Shown here one piece after another: positions 54,340-63,692 of a stretch of 64,000 nt of DNA. The position numbers were made by a program, and so were the translations under genes. Location of the stretch: the NCBI GenBank assembly GCA_947474565.1, contig CANJIS010000001.1, positions 62,001-126,000 on the forward strand. Reading direction: 5' to 3'. The DNA is from Alphaproteobacteria bacterium (lineage in GTDB: Bacteria; Pseudomonadota; Alphaproteobacteria; Micropepsales; Micropepsaceae). Position 1 is the first letter of the stretch. Every line of letters starts with the position of its first letter. The notes under the pieces were generated by a model. The model did not search any database and was not told the origin of the DNA. It was given only the letters and a program-made list of their open reading frames with translations.

Positions 54340-54621
54340 CTATTTGGCGGGGAAAGCCTTCGATAAATACGCCACGATCTGGGCGAATTCGGCTTCGGTG
54401 CCGCGGGCGCCGTTGGACTCCATCTGATCCACCAGATCCTTCCAGCCTTTTTCGTCGAAGCTCTGCTCCGCCGCGATCGAGGGATCATGGCATTTGGTGC
54501 AGACCTTCATCACCACATCGCGGCCTTCGCCCGGGGGCAATTTGGCCCCTGGATCTTCCTGCGCCGCCACCGGGACTGTGAGAAAAAAAATACCGGCAGC
54601 GGCGAAGAGAAAGCGATGCAT
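54340..54621 (-). CDS. Small periplasmic c-type cytochrome
   Basis: This 93-residue protein has a signal peptide (FLFAAAGIFFLTVPVAAQ) and one haem site VCTKCHD, with a C-terminal helix (EFAQIVAYLSKAFP). An internal methionine (DQMESNG) could be the second axial ligand. It lies 30 bases downstream of the PQQ dehydrogenase gene on the same strand, so it is probably the electron acceptor of that enzyme. Confidence 0.88.
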   Translation of the reverse strand: MHRFLFAAAGIFFLTVPVAAQEDPGAKLPPGEGRDVVMKVCTKCHDPSIAAEQSFDEKGWKDLVDQMESNGARGTEAEFAQIVAYLSKAFPAK

Positions 54622-54651
54622 GACAAATCCTGACTTGTGCTGTTGTTGCGA

Positions 54652-56562
54652 TTACTTGGGCAAACCCCAGGCGTAGAGCGTGTCGCCCTCAACCGCGGTC
54701 GTAGCCGTACCGATACCGCCGCCCGTGGCCACGGCCGCGATGAATTGGCGGCCGTCAGCAGCGCGATAGGTGATGGGGCTGTCCTCGATCGACGCGTCGA
54801 TCTTGGTTTCCCAAACCATTTCGCCGGTGGTGGTGCGGAAGGCGCGGAAGCGCTTGTCGTCCGTGCCGCCCAGGAAGGTCAGGCCCGACGCGGTGGTGAA
54901 AGCGCCCGAGCCGGTGGGACGGCCGGTGTTCTGGTACTGCGGCGCCAGCATGTCGGAAACGCCGACGCTCTTCTTATAGACGGTATCGCCCGTATCCATG
55001 TTCACGGCGACCAACTCACCCCAGGGGGTCGGGCCGCAGAGAAGATGACGATCCATATCGCCGAAGCGGCGCAGGCCGGCCAGCGGACCCTGATTGGCCC
55101 AGGTGCCGTCCGGACGCTGCGTCAGGCGCATCGGCTGGAAGACGTTCGACACGTTGGTGACGAAGAGATTGTTCTTGGGGTCGAAGGTGCCGCCCCAGAA
55201 GTTCACGCCGCCCGCCGGGCCCGGAGGAGAGATCGAATACTGCTCCTTGGCGATGGGCAGGAACGGCCCGCCCAGCTTCATCTTGTTATCGTCCACCATC
55301 TTCTCGCAGTAAGCCTGAAGCGTGGGGTCGCCCTTATAGAGATTGTCGCGGCTGACCGTGTGCTGGCCAATCGGTTCGGGCTTGGACGGGAAAGGCTGGG
55401 TCGGCGACATCTTTTCGCCGGGAATGTCGGACTGCGGCACCGGGCGTTCTTCGACCGGGAAGATGGGCTTGCCGGTGGTGCGATCCAGCGTGAACAGCAG
55501 CGCCGCCTTGTCCATCGCGAGCACGACCGGAATGGTCTTGCCGCCCTTCTTGATGTCGGCCAGCAGCGGCGCTTCCGGGGCGTCATAGTCCCAGGCGTCG
55601 TGATGCACCATCTGGAAGTGCCACAGATACTTGCCGGTGTTGGCGTCCACCGCCACGACGGATGAGCCGAACAAGCCATTGCCCGGACGGTCGATGCCGA
55701 CGCGGTCATTGTTGGGCGCGCCCAGCGGCATCACCAGGATGCCGCGCTTTTCATCGACCGACATATAGCCCCAGACATTGACGCCGGAGCGGGCGATGGT
55801 GGATTCGGGATTGTCCCAGCTGTCGTAGCCGACTTCGCCTTCGCGCGGCACGGTGTGGAAGGTCCAGACCAGCTTGCCGGTGCGGGCGTCGAAGGCGCGG
55901 GTGTCGCCGGACGGGCCTGCGCCGCCAGCCGAACCGCCGGGGCCTTCGCCGGTGCCGGCGCCGGTGATGATCAGGTTCTTGTAGATGGTCGGCGCCGAAA
56001 GAATGCCGTAGGGCACCTTGAAGCCGTTCATCACTTCGGGCGTCTTGACGTCGATCTTGCCGCCGTCACCGAAAGAGGCGGTGGGCTTGCCGGTGGCCGC
56101 ATCCAGTTCCCACAGGAAGCCGTCGCCGGTGCCGAACACGATTTGCGGCTTGATGCCGCCGCCGCCGGCCCAATAGCCGATGCCGCGCTTGGCGGATACG
56201 TCTTCGTTCGGCAGGCGGAATTTCCAGAGCTCTTTGCCGGTGGTGGCGTTCAGGGCGATGACTTCGCCATAGGGCGTGCCCAGATATATGGTGTTGCCGA
56301 TGACGATCGGAATGGATTCGTCATAGATCAGCTTGCCCTGCCAGTCGGCGGGCTTGATGTGATAGGTCCACTGCACGGCAAGGTTCTTGACGTTGCCGGC
56401 GTTGATCTGGGTCAGCGGCGAATAGCGCACCGAGGTGTTGTCGTGATTGGCGGCCGGCCAATCGGTACGCGCGGCCTGGCCCATGGCAGAGCCCGCAGCG
56501 ACCGACAAAGCGGCAACAGAAATGGAAAGGCCAAGGGCCTTTTTGAACTTCAACATGCACAT
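54652..56562 (-). CDS. PQQ-dependent dehydrogenase (quinoprotein, glucose/alcohol type), exported
   Basis: This 636-residue eight-bladed propeller enzyme has a signal peptide (LGLSISVAALSVAAGSAMGQA). Propeller repeats include NAGNVKNLAVQWTYHI, LGTPYGEVIALNATTGKELWKF, VVAVDANTGKYLWHFQMVHHDAWDYD and the terminal VEGDTLYAWGLPK. The CysCys ring of methanol dehydrogenases is not seen, and there is no membrane domain like that of membrane glucose dehydrogenase, so it resembles the soluble GDH-like branch. The substrate is unclear. No pqq biosynthesis genes are in the window. Start could also be the ATG two codons in. The upstream gap 56563-56750 shows AT-rich promoter-like sequence only. Confidence 0.9.
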   Translation of the reverse strand: MCMLKFKKALGLSISVAALSVAAGSAMGQAARTDWPAANHDNTSVRYSPLTQINAGNVKNLAVQWTYHIKPADWQGKLIYDESIPIVIGNTIYLGTPYGEVIALNATTGKELWKFRLPNEDVSAKRGIGYWAGGGGIKPQIVFGTGDGFLWELDAATGKPTASFGDGGKIDVKTPEVMNGFKVPYGILSAPTIYKNLIITGAGTGEGPGGSAGGAGPSGDTRAFDARTGKLVWTFHTVPREGEVGYDSWDNPESTIARSGVNVWGYMSVDEKRGILVMPLGAPNNDRVGIDRPGNGLFGSSVVAVDANTGKYLWHFQMVHHDAWDYDAPEAPLLADIKKGGKTIPVVLAMDKAALLFTLDRTTGKPIFPVEERPVPQSDIPGEKMSPTQPFPSKPEPIGQHTVSRDNLYKGDPTLQAYCEKMVDDNKMKLGGPFLPIAKEQYSISPPGPAGGVNFWGGTFDPKNNLFVTNVSNVFQPMRLTQRPDGTWANQGPLAGLRRFGDMDRHLLCGPTPWGELVAVNMDTGDTVYKKSVGVSDMLAPQYQNTGRPTGSGAFTTASGLTFLGGTDDKRFRAFRTTTGEMVWETKIDASIEDSPITYRAADGRQFIAAVATGGGIGTATTAVEGDTLYAWGLPK

Positions 56563-56750
56563 CTCCCCGAGAATCCCCCGCCTCTAGGGCGGATTTGCGG
56601 CTAGCTGATAATAAAGAAGGTGTGCTGTCAAACCGCCAGCAACGGCGGGAGTATTGTCCGTAAGGCCATGATTATAAAGAAAAAATCTGTAACAGAGTCT
56701 GTCATTTCTGCTCCAGCGGGCAGACAGAAGTGCGGCAGCGCCCGGCGGCG

Positions 56751-57209
56751 CTAAATCGCCGACAGCACGGGTTTGGAAATCGGGCGGCTGTTCGGCGGCG
56801 CCGTCATCTCGCCCGTGACGTTCATCTGGATCACGACATCGCTGGTGTATTGATTGTCGGCGCCGGTCGCGGAATCCACGGCGGACGAAACGCCCATGGT
56901 CAGAAGTATGTCTGCGGCAACACTCGCCGCCACCATGCCGACCAGGCCGGAATGGTTCACATACGTCGCTTCGCCATAACCGGGCTTATCGCATTTGATG
57001 ATGATGTCGTACTTGCGCCGATCCACCAGAAGCCTGCCCGGTGTCCGGTTGATCGTGCCGATGGCGGAGCCTTCGCGATAAAAGGTACAGGACGCACCCA
57101 CCGGCGTCGTCGCCACAGAAATGGTTTGGGTGTGGCCCTCGCCGACAACAGACGCGCAGCCAGAAAGACCGATCACGCTGATGGCAGCGACAAGATGTTG
57201 AAGCTTCAT
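56751..57209 (-). CDS. Hypothetical lipoprotein (PEGA-like fold)
   Basis: This 152-residue lipoprotein has signal and lipobox in LVAAISVIGLSGCAS (Cys18). The mature part has a surface-layer or PEGA-like pattern (TISVATTPVGASCTFYREGSAIGTI, RKYDIIIKCDKPGYGEATY) and a hydrophobic glycine-rich stretch (GLVGMVAASVAADILLTMGV). No specific function can be given. The ATG at 57209 (MKLQHLV) gives the clean signal peptide. It stands alone between the PQQ dehydrogenase promoter region and a compound repeat. Confidence 0.75.
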   Translation of the reverse strand: MKLQHLVAAISVIGLSGCASVVGEGHTQTISVATTPVGASCTFYREGSAIGTINRTPGRLLVDRRKYDIIIKCDKPGYGEATYVNHSGLVGMVAASVAADILLTMGVSSAVDSATGADNQYTSDVVIQMNVTGEMTAPPNSRPISKPVLSAI

Positions 57210-57329
57210 GCGAGCCCTCGAACCAGACGCCCTTACCGTCCGATAGGGGCGGGTTGGCAAGTGATTCGCGCAACTATATCAGAGCCGAATCAGTGGGCTA
57301 AGCGCGCAAGTGTTAACGCAGCGCACAGC

Positions 57330-57462
57330 TGTCGTTCCCGGCCGAGCGGGACTTCCGCAGGAAGTCCCGGGAGGGGAAGGGAATCCAGGCGGGCGACGAT
57401 GCGAGAGTCTTTGCGTGGGATCCCCTTCCCTCGGTTGCTTCGCAACCTCGCCGGGGATGACA
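57330..57462. repeat. Compound inverted pair of the GGATCCCC...GGGGATGAC repeats
   Basis: An inverted copy (57330-57390, reading GTCGTTCCCGG...GGAATCCAGG) faces a direct copy (57414-57462, GTGGGATCCCCTTCCCTC...CCGGGGATGACAGGT). Each has its own inner hairpin (GGGACTTCC/GGAAGTCCC and GGTTGCTTCGCAACC). The pair fills the gap before the thiSG stop codon, and the sequence between is a short spacer. Confidence 0.72.
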
Positions 57463-57468
57463 GGTGAG

Positions 57469-58467
57469 TTAGATCAGTCCCGCCAACGGACTCGAAGGAT
57501 CGGCGTAGCGTTTCTTCGGCATACGGCCTGCGAGATAAGCGAGACGCCCCGCCTTCACGGCATGCTTCATCGCTTCGGCCATCAGCACCGGGTTCTTGGC
57601 TTCGGCGATGGCGGTGTTCATCAACACGCCGTCGCAGCCCAGCTCCATGGCAATGGCGGCATCCGACGCCGTGCCGACGCCCGCATCCACAATCACCGGC
57701 ACCTTGGCCTGTTCGATGATGAGGCGGATGCCGACCGGGTTCTGCACCCCCAGGCCCGAGCCGATGGGCGCGGCCAGCGGCATGATGGCGGCGCAGCCGA
57801 TCTCTTCCAGCCGCTTGGCCTGGATGGGATCGTCACTGCAATAGACCATCACCTGAAAGCCTTCCTTGATCAGCACCTCGGCGCTTTTCAAAGTCTCCGG
57901 CATGTTGGGATACAGCGTCTTCTGGTCGCCCAGCACTTCCAGCTTCACCAGCGTCCAGCCCCCGGCTTCGCGCGCCAGCCGCAACGTGCGCAGCGCATCC
58001 TCAGACGTAAAGCAGCCCGCCGTGTTGGGGAGGTAGGTGTATTTCTTGGGATCAATGAAATCGATCAGCTTGGGCTGATTGGGATCGGTGAGATTCACGC
58101 GGCGCACCGCCACCGTCACCATCTCGGCGCCGCTGGCTTCCAGGGCGGCGGCATTTTCGGCATAGGTCTTGTACTTGCCGGTGCCGATGATCAGGCGCGA
58201 CTTGTATTCCTTGCCCGCGATGATCAGCTTCTTGTTTTCGGGCGGCACACTGACCGGGGCGTTGCCGCCGCCGATGAAATGCACGATCTCATAGCGGTCG
58301 CCATCGGCCACCTGGACCTGGTCATAGGTCGAGCGCGGCACGATCTGAAGGTTACGCTCCACCGCGATCTTGGCGGGGTCGAGCCCCAGGCTGGACAGCA
58401 TGCCGGCCACGCTTAGGCCGTCGCCGATCCTCTTGTTCTCGCCGTTCAGGGTGACGTTCAGGGCCAT
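57469..58467 (-). CDS. Fused sulfur carrier ThiS and thiazole synthase ThiG
   Basis: This 332-residue protein joins ThiS (residues 1-68: [20 protein letters not shown] to [10 protein letters not shown]) directly to ThiG (about 75-332), with Lys175 in LVKLEVLGD as the probable Schiff-base residue and [15 protein letters not shown] near the phosphate site. ThiG makes the thiazole of thiamine with sulfur from the C-terminal thiocarboxylate of ThiS. In this fusion the GG is internal (66-68), so cleavage or a different sulfur route is required. The ATG at 58467 starts the ThiS domain. The other thiamine genes are not in the window. It is divergent from aroQ. Confidence 0.92.
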   Translation of the reverse strand: MALNVTLNGENKRIGDGLSVAGMLSSLGLDPAKIAVERNLQIVPRSTYDQVQVADGDRYEIVHFIGGGNAPVSVPPENKKLIIAGKEYKSRLIIGTGKYKTYAENAAALEASGAEMVTVAVRRVNLTDPNQPKLIDFIDPKKYTYLPNTAGCFTSEDALRTLRLAREAGGWTLVKLEVLGDQKTLYPNMPETLKSAEVLIKEGFQVMVYCSDDPIQAKRLEEIGCAAIMPLAAPIGSGLGVQNPVGIRLIIEQAKVPVIVDAGVGTASDAAIAMELGCDGVLMNTAIAEAKNPVLMAEAMKHAVKAGRLAYLAGRMPKKRYADPSSPLAGLI

Positions 58468-58538
58468 GGTTTTAAAGGTTTCCGTTCTAAGCAATGAGCG
58501 ATTATAAGACGTCAAACCCTGTTCGTTATAGGAAACTC

Positions 58539-59012
58539 GTGGCAAAAAAGCCAAGCAAATCAAAGGTATTTCCAATCCACATCCTCAACGGCCCCAACCT
58601 GAATCTGCTGGGGAGCCGGGAGCCTGAGATTTACGGCAAGACCACCCTGGCCCAGATCAAAAAAGCCTGCACCGCGCGGGCCAAGGATCATGGCTTTTCC
58701 ATCCTGTTCGATCAGTCGAACAAGGAAGGCGAATTGGTGGACATGATCCAGAAGGCGCGCACCAAAGCGGGCGCGGTGATCATCAATGCCGCCGCCTATA
58801 CCCATACCTCGGTGGCGGTGCTGGACGCCTTGAAGATGCTGACCGTGCCGGTGATCGAAGTGCATCTGTCCAATCCGGCGCGCCGCGAAAATTTCCGCCA
58901 TACCTCTTATGTGGCGATGGGCGCCACCGGCACCATTGCCGGTTTCGGCCTGAACTCTTATCTGCTGGCCATCGATGCGGTGGCGGACCTGCTTGGGGGC
59001 AAAAAGAAATGA
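58539..59012 (+). CDS. aroQ: 3-dehydroquinate dehydratase, type II
   Basis: This protein of about 157 residues removes water from 3-dehydroquinate in the shikimate pathway. Seen are [21 protein letters not shown], the catalytic Arg/Tyr region, NQ-type motif [26 protein letters not shown] and [19 protein letters not shown]. The GTG at 58539 ([10 protein letters not shown]) follows AGGAAAC. An ATG at 58494 is in frame, but it would leave only 26 bases to the divergent thiSG start. It overlaps accB by four bases, so it is cotranscribed with accBC. Confidence 0.94.
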   Translation: MAKKPSKSKVFPIHILNGPNLNLLGSREPEIYGKTTLAQIKKACTARAKDHGFSILFDQSNKEGELVDMIQKARTKAGAVIINAAAYTHTSVAVLDALKMLTVPVIEVHLSNPARRENFRHTSYVAMGATGTIAGFGLNSYLLAIDAVADLLGGKKK

Positions 59013-59470
59013 CCGACGGCAAGAACAAAAAGCCCAAATCCGGAATCGACGCCGATGCGGTGCGCGAACTCTCGGCGCTGCTGAAGGAAACCGGGCTGAC
59101 GGAAATCGAAATTGAAAACAACGGCGCGCGCATTCGCGTGTCGCGTGCCGCCAGCGCCGCGCCCGTGGCTGCTGCCGCCGCGGCGCCGGTTGCCGCTGCG
59201 GCGCCCGCTGCCGCCGCCGCGCCCAGCGGCCCCCCCGCCGGCGCGGTACCCTCGCCCATGGTGGGCACCGCCTATACCGCCTCCGAACCGGGCAATCCGC
59301 CTTTCATCACGGTCGGCCAGACGGTGAAGGAAGGCGACACGCTGTTCATTATCGAAGCGATGAAGACCATGAACGCCATCCCCGCGCCGCGTTCCGGCAC
59401 GGTGAAGGAAATCCTGGTCGAGAACGGCTCGCCGGTCGAATTCGGCCAGACCCTCCTGGTGCTCGCCTAG
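59009..59470 (+). CDS. accB: Biotin carboxyl carrier protein of acetyl-CoA carboxylase
   Basis: This 153-residue BCCP has an N-terminal domain ([30 protein letters not shown]), an Ala/Pro-rich flexible linker, and a biotinyl domain with the target lysine in [11 protein letters not shown]. It carries CO2 as carboxybiotin from AccC to the carboxyltransferase in fatty-acid synthesis. Its start overlaps aroQ (ATGA) and its stop shares one base with the accC GTG (TAGTG), so the three genes are translationally linked. Confidence 0.97.
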   Translation: MTDGKNKKPKSGIDADAVRELSALLKETGLTEIEIENNGARIRVSRAASAAPVAAAAAAPVAAAAPAAAAAPSGPPAGAVPSPMVGTAYTASEPGNPPFITVGQTVKEGDTLFIIEAMKTMNAIPAPRSGTVKEILVENGSPVEFGQTLLVLA

Positions 59471-60813
59471 TGTTCGAGAAAGTCCTCATCGCCAATCGTG
59501 GCGAGATCGCGCTCCGCATCAACCGCGCCTGCAAGGAAATGGGCATCGCCACGGTGGCGATCCATTCCACCGCCGACGCCGACGCCATGCATGTGCGCCT
59601 GGCCGATGAAAGCGTGTGTGTCGGCCCGCCCGCAGCGGCCCAATCCTATCTGAACATTCCCGCCATCATCGCGGCCTGCGAAATCACCGGCGCGGAAGCC
59701 ATCCATCCCGGCTATGGCTTTCTGTCGGAGAACGCCAAATTCGCCGACATTATTGAAGAACACGGCCTGACCTTTATCGGCCCCAAGGCCGATCACATCC
59801 GCATGATGGGCGACAAGATCACCGCCAAGCAGACGGTGAAGGATCTGGGCATTCCCACCGTGCCGGGTTCGGACGGCGAAGTGTCCGATAAAGACGCGGC
59901 CAAGATTGCCGAAGGCATCGGCTATCCGGTACTGATCAAGGCCACCGCCGGCGGCGGCGGACGCGGCATGAAGGTGGCGAAGAATGCCGGCGATCTGGAG
60001 TTCGCGCTGTCCACCGCCCGCAATGAAGCCAAGGCGGCGTTCGGCAACGACACCGTCTATATGGAGAAATATCTCCAGAAGCCGCGCCATATCGAAATCC
60101 AGATCTTGGCCGACGGTCATGGCAAGGTCGTGCATCTGGGCGAGCGCGATTGCTCGTTGCAGCGCCGCCACCAGAAGGTTTGGGAAGAAGCGGGCAGCCC
60201 GGCGCTGAACGCCGTCCAGCGCGACGAAATCGGCGCCATCTGCACCAAGGCGCTCACCAAGCTGGGCTATCTGGGCGCGGGCACCATCGAATTCCTCTAC
60301 GAAGATGGCCGCTTCTATTTCATCGAAATGAACACCCGTTTGCAGGTGGAGCATCCCGTCACCGAAGCCATTACCGGCATCGACATTGTGCGCGAGCAGA
60401 TTCGCATCGCCGCGGGCGGGCATCTGGAAATGCGCCAGGAAGACATTGTCTTCGAAGGCCATGCCATCGAATGCCGCATCAATGCGGAAAACGCGTTCAC
60501 CTTCTGCCCTTCGCCCGGGCTGATTACCCAGTTTCACGCACCCGGCGGTCTGGGCGTGCGCTTCGATTCGGCGATCTATGCCGGTTACAAAATCCCGCCC
60601 TATTACGACAGCCTGGCGGGCAAGCTGATCGTGCATGCGCGCAACCGCAATGAATGTCTGCTCCGCCTGCGCCGCGCCCTGGATGAGCTGGTGGTGGGCG
60701 GGATCGAAACCACCCTGCCCCTGTTCCAGAAGCTGGTACGCGAGCCGGACATCATCAACGGCGAGTACTCGATTCACTGGCTGGAGAAGTACTTGGCCAG
60801 CCTGGGCCATTAG
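59470..60813 (+). CDS. accC: Biotin carboxylase of acetyl-CoA carboxylase
   Basis: This 447-residue ATP-grasp enzyme has the N-terminal [16 protein letters not shown], the glycine-rich ATP lid [28 protein letters not shown], and [24 protein letters not shown]. It carboxylates biotin on AccB using bicarbonate and ATP. It starts with GTG at 59470, sharing one base with the accB stop. It is the last gene of aroQ-accB-accC. Confidence 0.97.
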   Translation: MFEKVLIANRGEIALRINRACKEMGIATVAIHSTADADAMHVRLADESVCVGPPAAAQSYLNIPAIIAACEITGAEAIHPGYGFLSENAKFADIIEEHGLTFIGPKADHIRMMGDKITAKQTVKDLGIPTVPGSDGEVSDKDAAKIAEGIGYPVLIKATAGGGGRGMKVAKNAGDLEFALSTARNEAKAAFGNDTVYMEKYLQKPRHIEIQILADGHGKVVHLGERDCSLQRRHQKVWEEAGSPALNAVQRDEIGAICTKALTKLGYLGAGTIEFLYEDGRFYFIEMNTRLQVEHPVTEAITGIDIVREQIRIAAGGHLEMRQEDIVFEGHAIECRINAENAFTFCPSPGLITQFHAPGGLGVRFDSAIYAGYKIPPYYDSLAGKLIVHARNRNECLLRLRRALDELVVGGIETTLPLFQKLVREPDIINGEYSIHWLEKYLASLGH

Positions 60814-60889
60814 CCCGCGCCCGCGCCCATGCGGGTTCCCGTTCGCCCGCTATAGTTGTCGTCATAAACAATAGCTGGGAGGGACTGTC

Positions 60890-61273
60890 ATGGATTTCTT
60901 GAACAAGTACGCATCCCAAATTGTCGGGATCACCCGCATCGTCACGGGTCTTTTGTTTCTGGAGCACGGAACATCAAAACTGCTGGGCTTTCCCATGCCC
61001 GCCAGCGGCAATACCGTGGCGCTGATGTCTTTTCCGGGCGGCGCTTCGGGCGCGATTGAACTGGTGGCAGGCGCCTTGATCGTGCTGGGCCTGTTCAGCC
61101 GCTGGGCGGCCTTCATCGCCTCGGGCGAAATGGCCGTGGCCTATTTCATGGCGCATTTCGCGCGCGGCCCCTTCCCCATCCTGAACGGCGGCGACGGCGC
61201 GGTGCTCTACTGCTTTATCTTCCTCACCCTGGCCGCCATCGGCCCGGGCGCCTTCGCATTGAATAAGAAGTAG
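60890..61273 (+). CDS. DoxX family membrane protein
   Basis: This 127-residue protein has four hydrophobic helices ([69 protein letters not shown]). The DoxX family signature includes the EHG near the first helix and the SGEMAVAYF segment. The family members are linked to redox or sulfur chemistry, but there is no firm function. The ATG follows GGGAGGGAC. The 76-base gap before it may hold a promoter. It sits between accC and aat, as a single gene. Confidence 0.88.
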   Translation: MDFLNKYASQIVGITRIVTGLLFLEHGTSKLLGFPMPASGNTVALMSFPGGASGAIELVAGALIVLGLFSRWAAFIASGEMAVAYFMAHFARGPFPILNGGDGAVLYCFIFLTLAAIGPGAFALNKK

Positions 61274-61295
61274 TATCGACCTGACAAAACGCGTC

Positions 61296-61934
61296 GTGGC
61301 GAAACCCGCCGCGGCGCGTTATTGTTTGGACATGCACGGGCCCGGGCTTAGCCCCCAGATGCTGCTGGCTGCTTACGCGCAAGGGTTATTCCCCATGGCG
61401 GAGCGGCGCGACGATCCCACGCTGTATTGGATCAGCCCCGAAATGCGGGGCATCATTCCGCTCGATACCTTTCATGTGCCGCAGCGGCTGGCGCGCACGG
61501 TGCGCTCTGGGACCTTTATCGTCACCACCGATCAGGCCTTCCCGCAGGTGATGCAGGAATGCGCCGCCTCCCGCCCCGGCCGGGAGCAAAGCTGGATCAA
61601 CAGCGAAATCCTGCGGCTCTATTGCGCCCTGGCGGCCTCAAACCATGCCCATTCGGTGGAATGCTGGCGGGACGGCAAACTGGCCGGCGGCCTGTATGGC
61701 GTGATGCTGGGCGGGGCTTTCTTCGGCGAAAGCATGTTCTCCAATACCCGCGACGCCTCCAAGGTGGCGCTGGTCGCACTGGTGGAGCGGTTGAAGGCCG
61801 GCGGCTTTACGCTGCTGGACACCCAATTCATCACGCCGCATCTGGCGACCTTCGGCGCGATGGAGATTCCGCGCGCCGAATATCTGTTGCTGCTGGAAGA
61901 TGCGATCCGGCGGCAGGCGATATGGCTGCCATGA
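61296..61934 (+). CDS. aat: Leucyl/phenylalanyl-tRNA-protein transferase
   Basis: This 212-residue enzyme adds Leu or Phe to N-terminal Arg and Lys, marking proteins for ClpAP via ClpS. Conserved parts are [88 protein letters not shown] and [21 protein letters not shown]. The start is a GTG at 61296 or the ATG at 61332. The conserved part begins after the ATG, and neither has a clear ribosome binding site. It overlaps the MOSC gene (ATGA). Confidence 0.94.
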   Translation: MAKPAAARYCLDMHGPGLSPQMLLAAYAQGLFPMAERRDDPTLYWISPEMRGIIPLDTFHVPQRLARTVRSGTFIVTTDQAFPQVMQECAASRPGREQSWINSEILRLYCALAASNHAHSVECWRDGKLAGGLYGVMLGGAFFGESMFSNTRDASKVALVALVERLKAGGFTLLDTQFITPHLATFGAMEIPRAEYLLLLEDAIRRQAIWLP

Positions 61935-62578
61935 GTGCAACCGCATCCTTGCTGTCCGTGCATACCGGCGCGGTTGCGCCACTGGGGCCAGAAGCCGTGC
62001 CCAGCGCCTTCGTCAAACACAGCGTGTCGGGGACGATTGCCGTGACCGCATTGGGCCTGGCGGGCGACAGCCAAGCCGATCGGCAAGTGCATGGCGGTCC
62101 GGAGAAAGCCGTCTACGGCTATGCCGTTTCGCGTTACCCCGCGTGGCAAAAGCAATTTCCCGAACTGGCGGCGGCGTTTCAGCCCGGGGCGATGGGCGAA
62201 AATCTCTGCATCACCGGCCTGGACGAAACCGCGCTGTGTGTGGGTGACGTACACGGCATCGGCACCGCCCTGCTTCAGGTCTGCCAACCCCGCCAGCCCT
62301 GCTTTAAATTGTCTTTGCGCCACAACAACCGCGAGCTGCCGCGCGCCATGGTGCGCAATGGATTTTCCGGATGGTATTACCGCGTCTTGGCGACAGGAAC
62401 GCTGGCGGCGGGAAGTGCGGTGACACTGCAAGACCGCCCCCATCCGGATTTCCGTTTTGACCGGCTGGTGGAAATCGTCAATTACGGCAACGCGTCGAAG
62501 GACGAATTGCGCCAGATGGCGCAGATGCCCGAACTGGCTTCGCAATGGCGGACGCGCGCCCAAAGCCTGCTGGACTAG
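61931..62578 (+). CDS. MOSC domain protein (YiiM-like)
   Basis: This 215-residue protein has a beta-barrel MOSC domain: [50 protein letters not shown], and the conserved cysteine in [17 protein letters not shown] proteins bind sulfur or the molybdenum cofactor. YiiM-type members reduce N-hydroxylated bases. The exact role is unknown here. The ATG overlaps the aat stop by one codon. Its own stop interlocks with the DUF2155 stop on the other strand (CTAG). Confidence 0.9.
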   Translation: MSATASLLSVHTGAVAPLGPEAVPSAFVKHSVSGTIAVTALGLAGDSQADRQVHGGPEKAVYGYAVSRYPAWQKQFPELAAAFQPGAMGENLCITGLDETALCVGDVHGIGTALLQVCQPRQPCFKLSLRHNNRELPRAMVRNGFSGWYYRVLATGTLAAGSAVTLQDRPHPDFRFDRLVEIVNYGNASKDELRQMAQMPELASQWRTRAQSLLD

Positions 62579-63177
62579 CGTCCGGCTTCCAAAGGCAACT
62601 CTTCCAGCTTCTCTTTGTCGGAAGAATCCGGCGCCTTCACTTTAACGGGCGCGGTGGACGCGGTGGCGACGGGCGAGCCCGGCGCGGCGACATTGTTGCA
62701 GCTGATCGCCCACACATCATACAGCGGATGCTCCATGCCGTTCAGGCCAGGCGTCGAGGCATACATCCAGCCGGAGAAAATCGGCTTGTCCTTCTGCTCC
62801 GGGCGCTGATCCACCACCTGCACAAAGGCCGCGGTTTCCGGCGGCTCACTGGGCGGGGTGGAATAGCAATAGCGCACGGTGATCGAGAGGGTGACGAACT
62901 TGACCGGCTTGCCCATCGGCGCGGTGATGGTGGTGGGGTGGCCGGTGATCTTGTCCAGCCCGCGCAACGTCAGAACCGTGCCGCCTTTCGGCGCGGCGTC
63001 GATCTGCGCCGCCGGATCGCCGGCTTGCGGACCCGCGGGCGGCAAAATGGGCGCGGTGGTGCCGGGTTTGACCGGCATGCTTACGTTAGGCGTGGGGGCG
63101 CTGGGCTTGGGCGCAGGACCATTCTGCGCGAATGCCGCGCTGGAAATCAGAACAAACCCGAGAATGTGTTTCTTCAC
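62575..63177 (-). CDS. DUF2155 domain protein, exported
   Basis: This 200-residue protein has a signal peptide (MKKHILGFVLISSAAFAQ), a Pro-rich spacer, and a DUF2155 domain (TVLTLRGLDKITGHPTTIT, PVKFVTLSITVRYCYSTPPSEPPETAAFVQVVD, IFSGWMYASTPGLNGMEHPLYDVWAISC). Two cysteines could pair. The family is confined to alphaproteobacteria and almost always located next to aat, mlaD and NDUFA12, but its function is unknown. It overlaps mlaD by four bases. Confidence 0.9.
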   Translation of the reverse strand: MKKHILGFVLISSAAFAQNGPAPKPSAPTPNVSMPVKPGTTAPILPPAGPQAGDPAAQIDAAPKGGTVLTLRGLDKITGHPTTITAPMGKPVKFVTLSITVRYCYSTPPSEPPETAAFVQVVDQRPEQKDKPIFSGWMYASTPGLNGMEHPLYDVWAISCNNVAAPGSPVATASTAPVKVKAPDSSDKEKLEELPLEAGR

Positions 63178-63692
63178 GGTGATGGCGTTGCGCTCTGCGG
63201 TTGTTCCTGCTTGGGCGGGGCGCTGGAACTGCCGCCCATCACGCGTCCGGCCAGGCTCATCAGGTCGTTGCTGTTGGCGGCCTGCACTTCGGTGATCATG
63301 CCGCCTGGGGCGATGATCTTTTCATCACCGCCGGGGGTGATGGAAAGATACTGGCTGCCCAGTACGCCGGAGGCGGTGATGATCATCGAGGAATCGGTGG
63401 GAAGCTTGACGTCGCTGCGCAGGCTGATGTGCACCGTGACCAGGAAATTGGACGGATCAAGCTGCAGGTCGGTGATGCTGCCGACTTTGATGCCGGAAAT
63501 GCGCACGTCGGTGCCGATGCCAAGGCCATCGACCTTGGGCAGCTTGGCCAGCACTTCGTAGCCGGACAGGCTGCCGGTGCCGGTGCGCATATAGGTCAGC
63601 GCCAGAAACGCCAGCGCCACCAGGATGACGGCGGCGCCCATCAGAACTTCGGCGGCATTGCTTTGGCCGATGCTTTTACCTTGGGCGCTCAT
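63174..63692 (-). CDS. mlaD: MCE-family lipid-transport protein MlaD
   Basis: This 172-residue protein has an N-terminal transmembrane helix (AEVLMGAAVILVALAFLALTYM) and one MCE domain (YEVLAKLPKVDGLGIGTDVRISGIKVGSITDLQLDP), plus a short polar tail. MlaD forms a hexameric periplasmic ring that carries phospholipids between the membranes together with MlaEFB. Those partners are not in the window. The ATG at 63692 (MSAQGKSIG) overlaps the NDUFA12 stop by four bases. The frame is open upstream but there overlaps that gene. Confidence 0.92.
   Translation of the reverse strand: MSAQGKSIGQSNAAEVLMGAAVILVALAFLALTYMRTGTGSLSGYEVLAKLPKVDGLGIGTDVRISGIKVGSITDLQLDPSNFLVTVHISLRSDVKLPTDSSMIITASGVLGSQYLSITPGGDEKIIAPGGMITEVQAANSNDLMSLAGRVMGGSSSAPPKQEQPQSATPSP

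Noticed and set aside
58468-58538. Possible TPP riboswitch upstream of the thiamine gene thiSG
   Set aside because: Only about 70 bases separate thiSG from aroQ and none of the conserved THI-box sequence is present.
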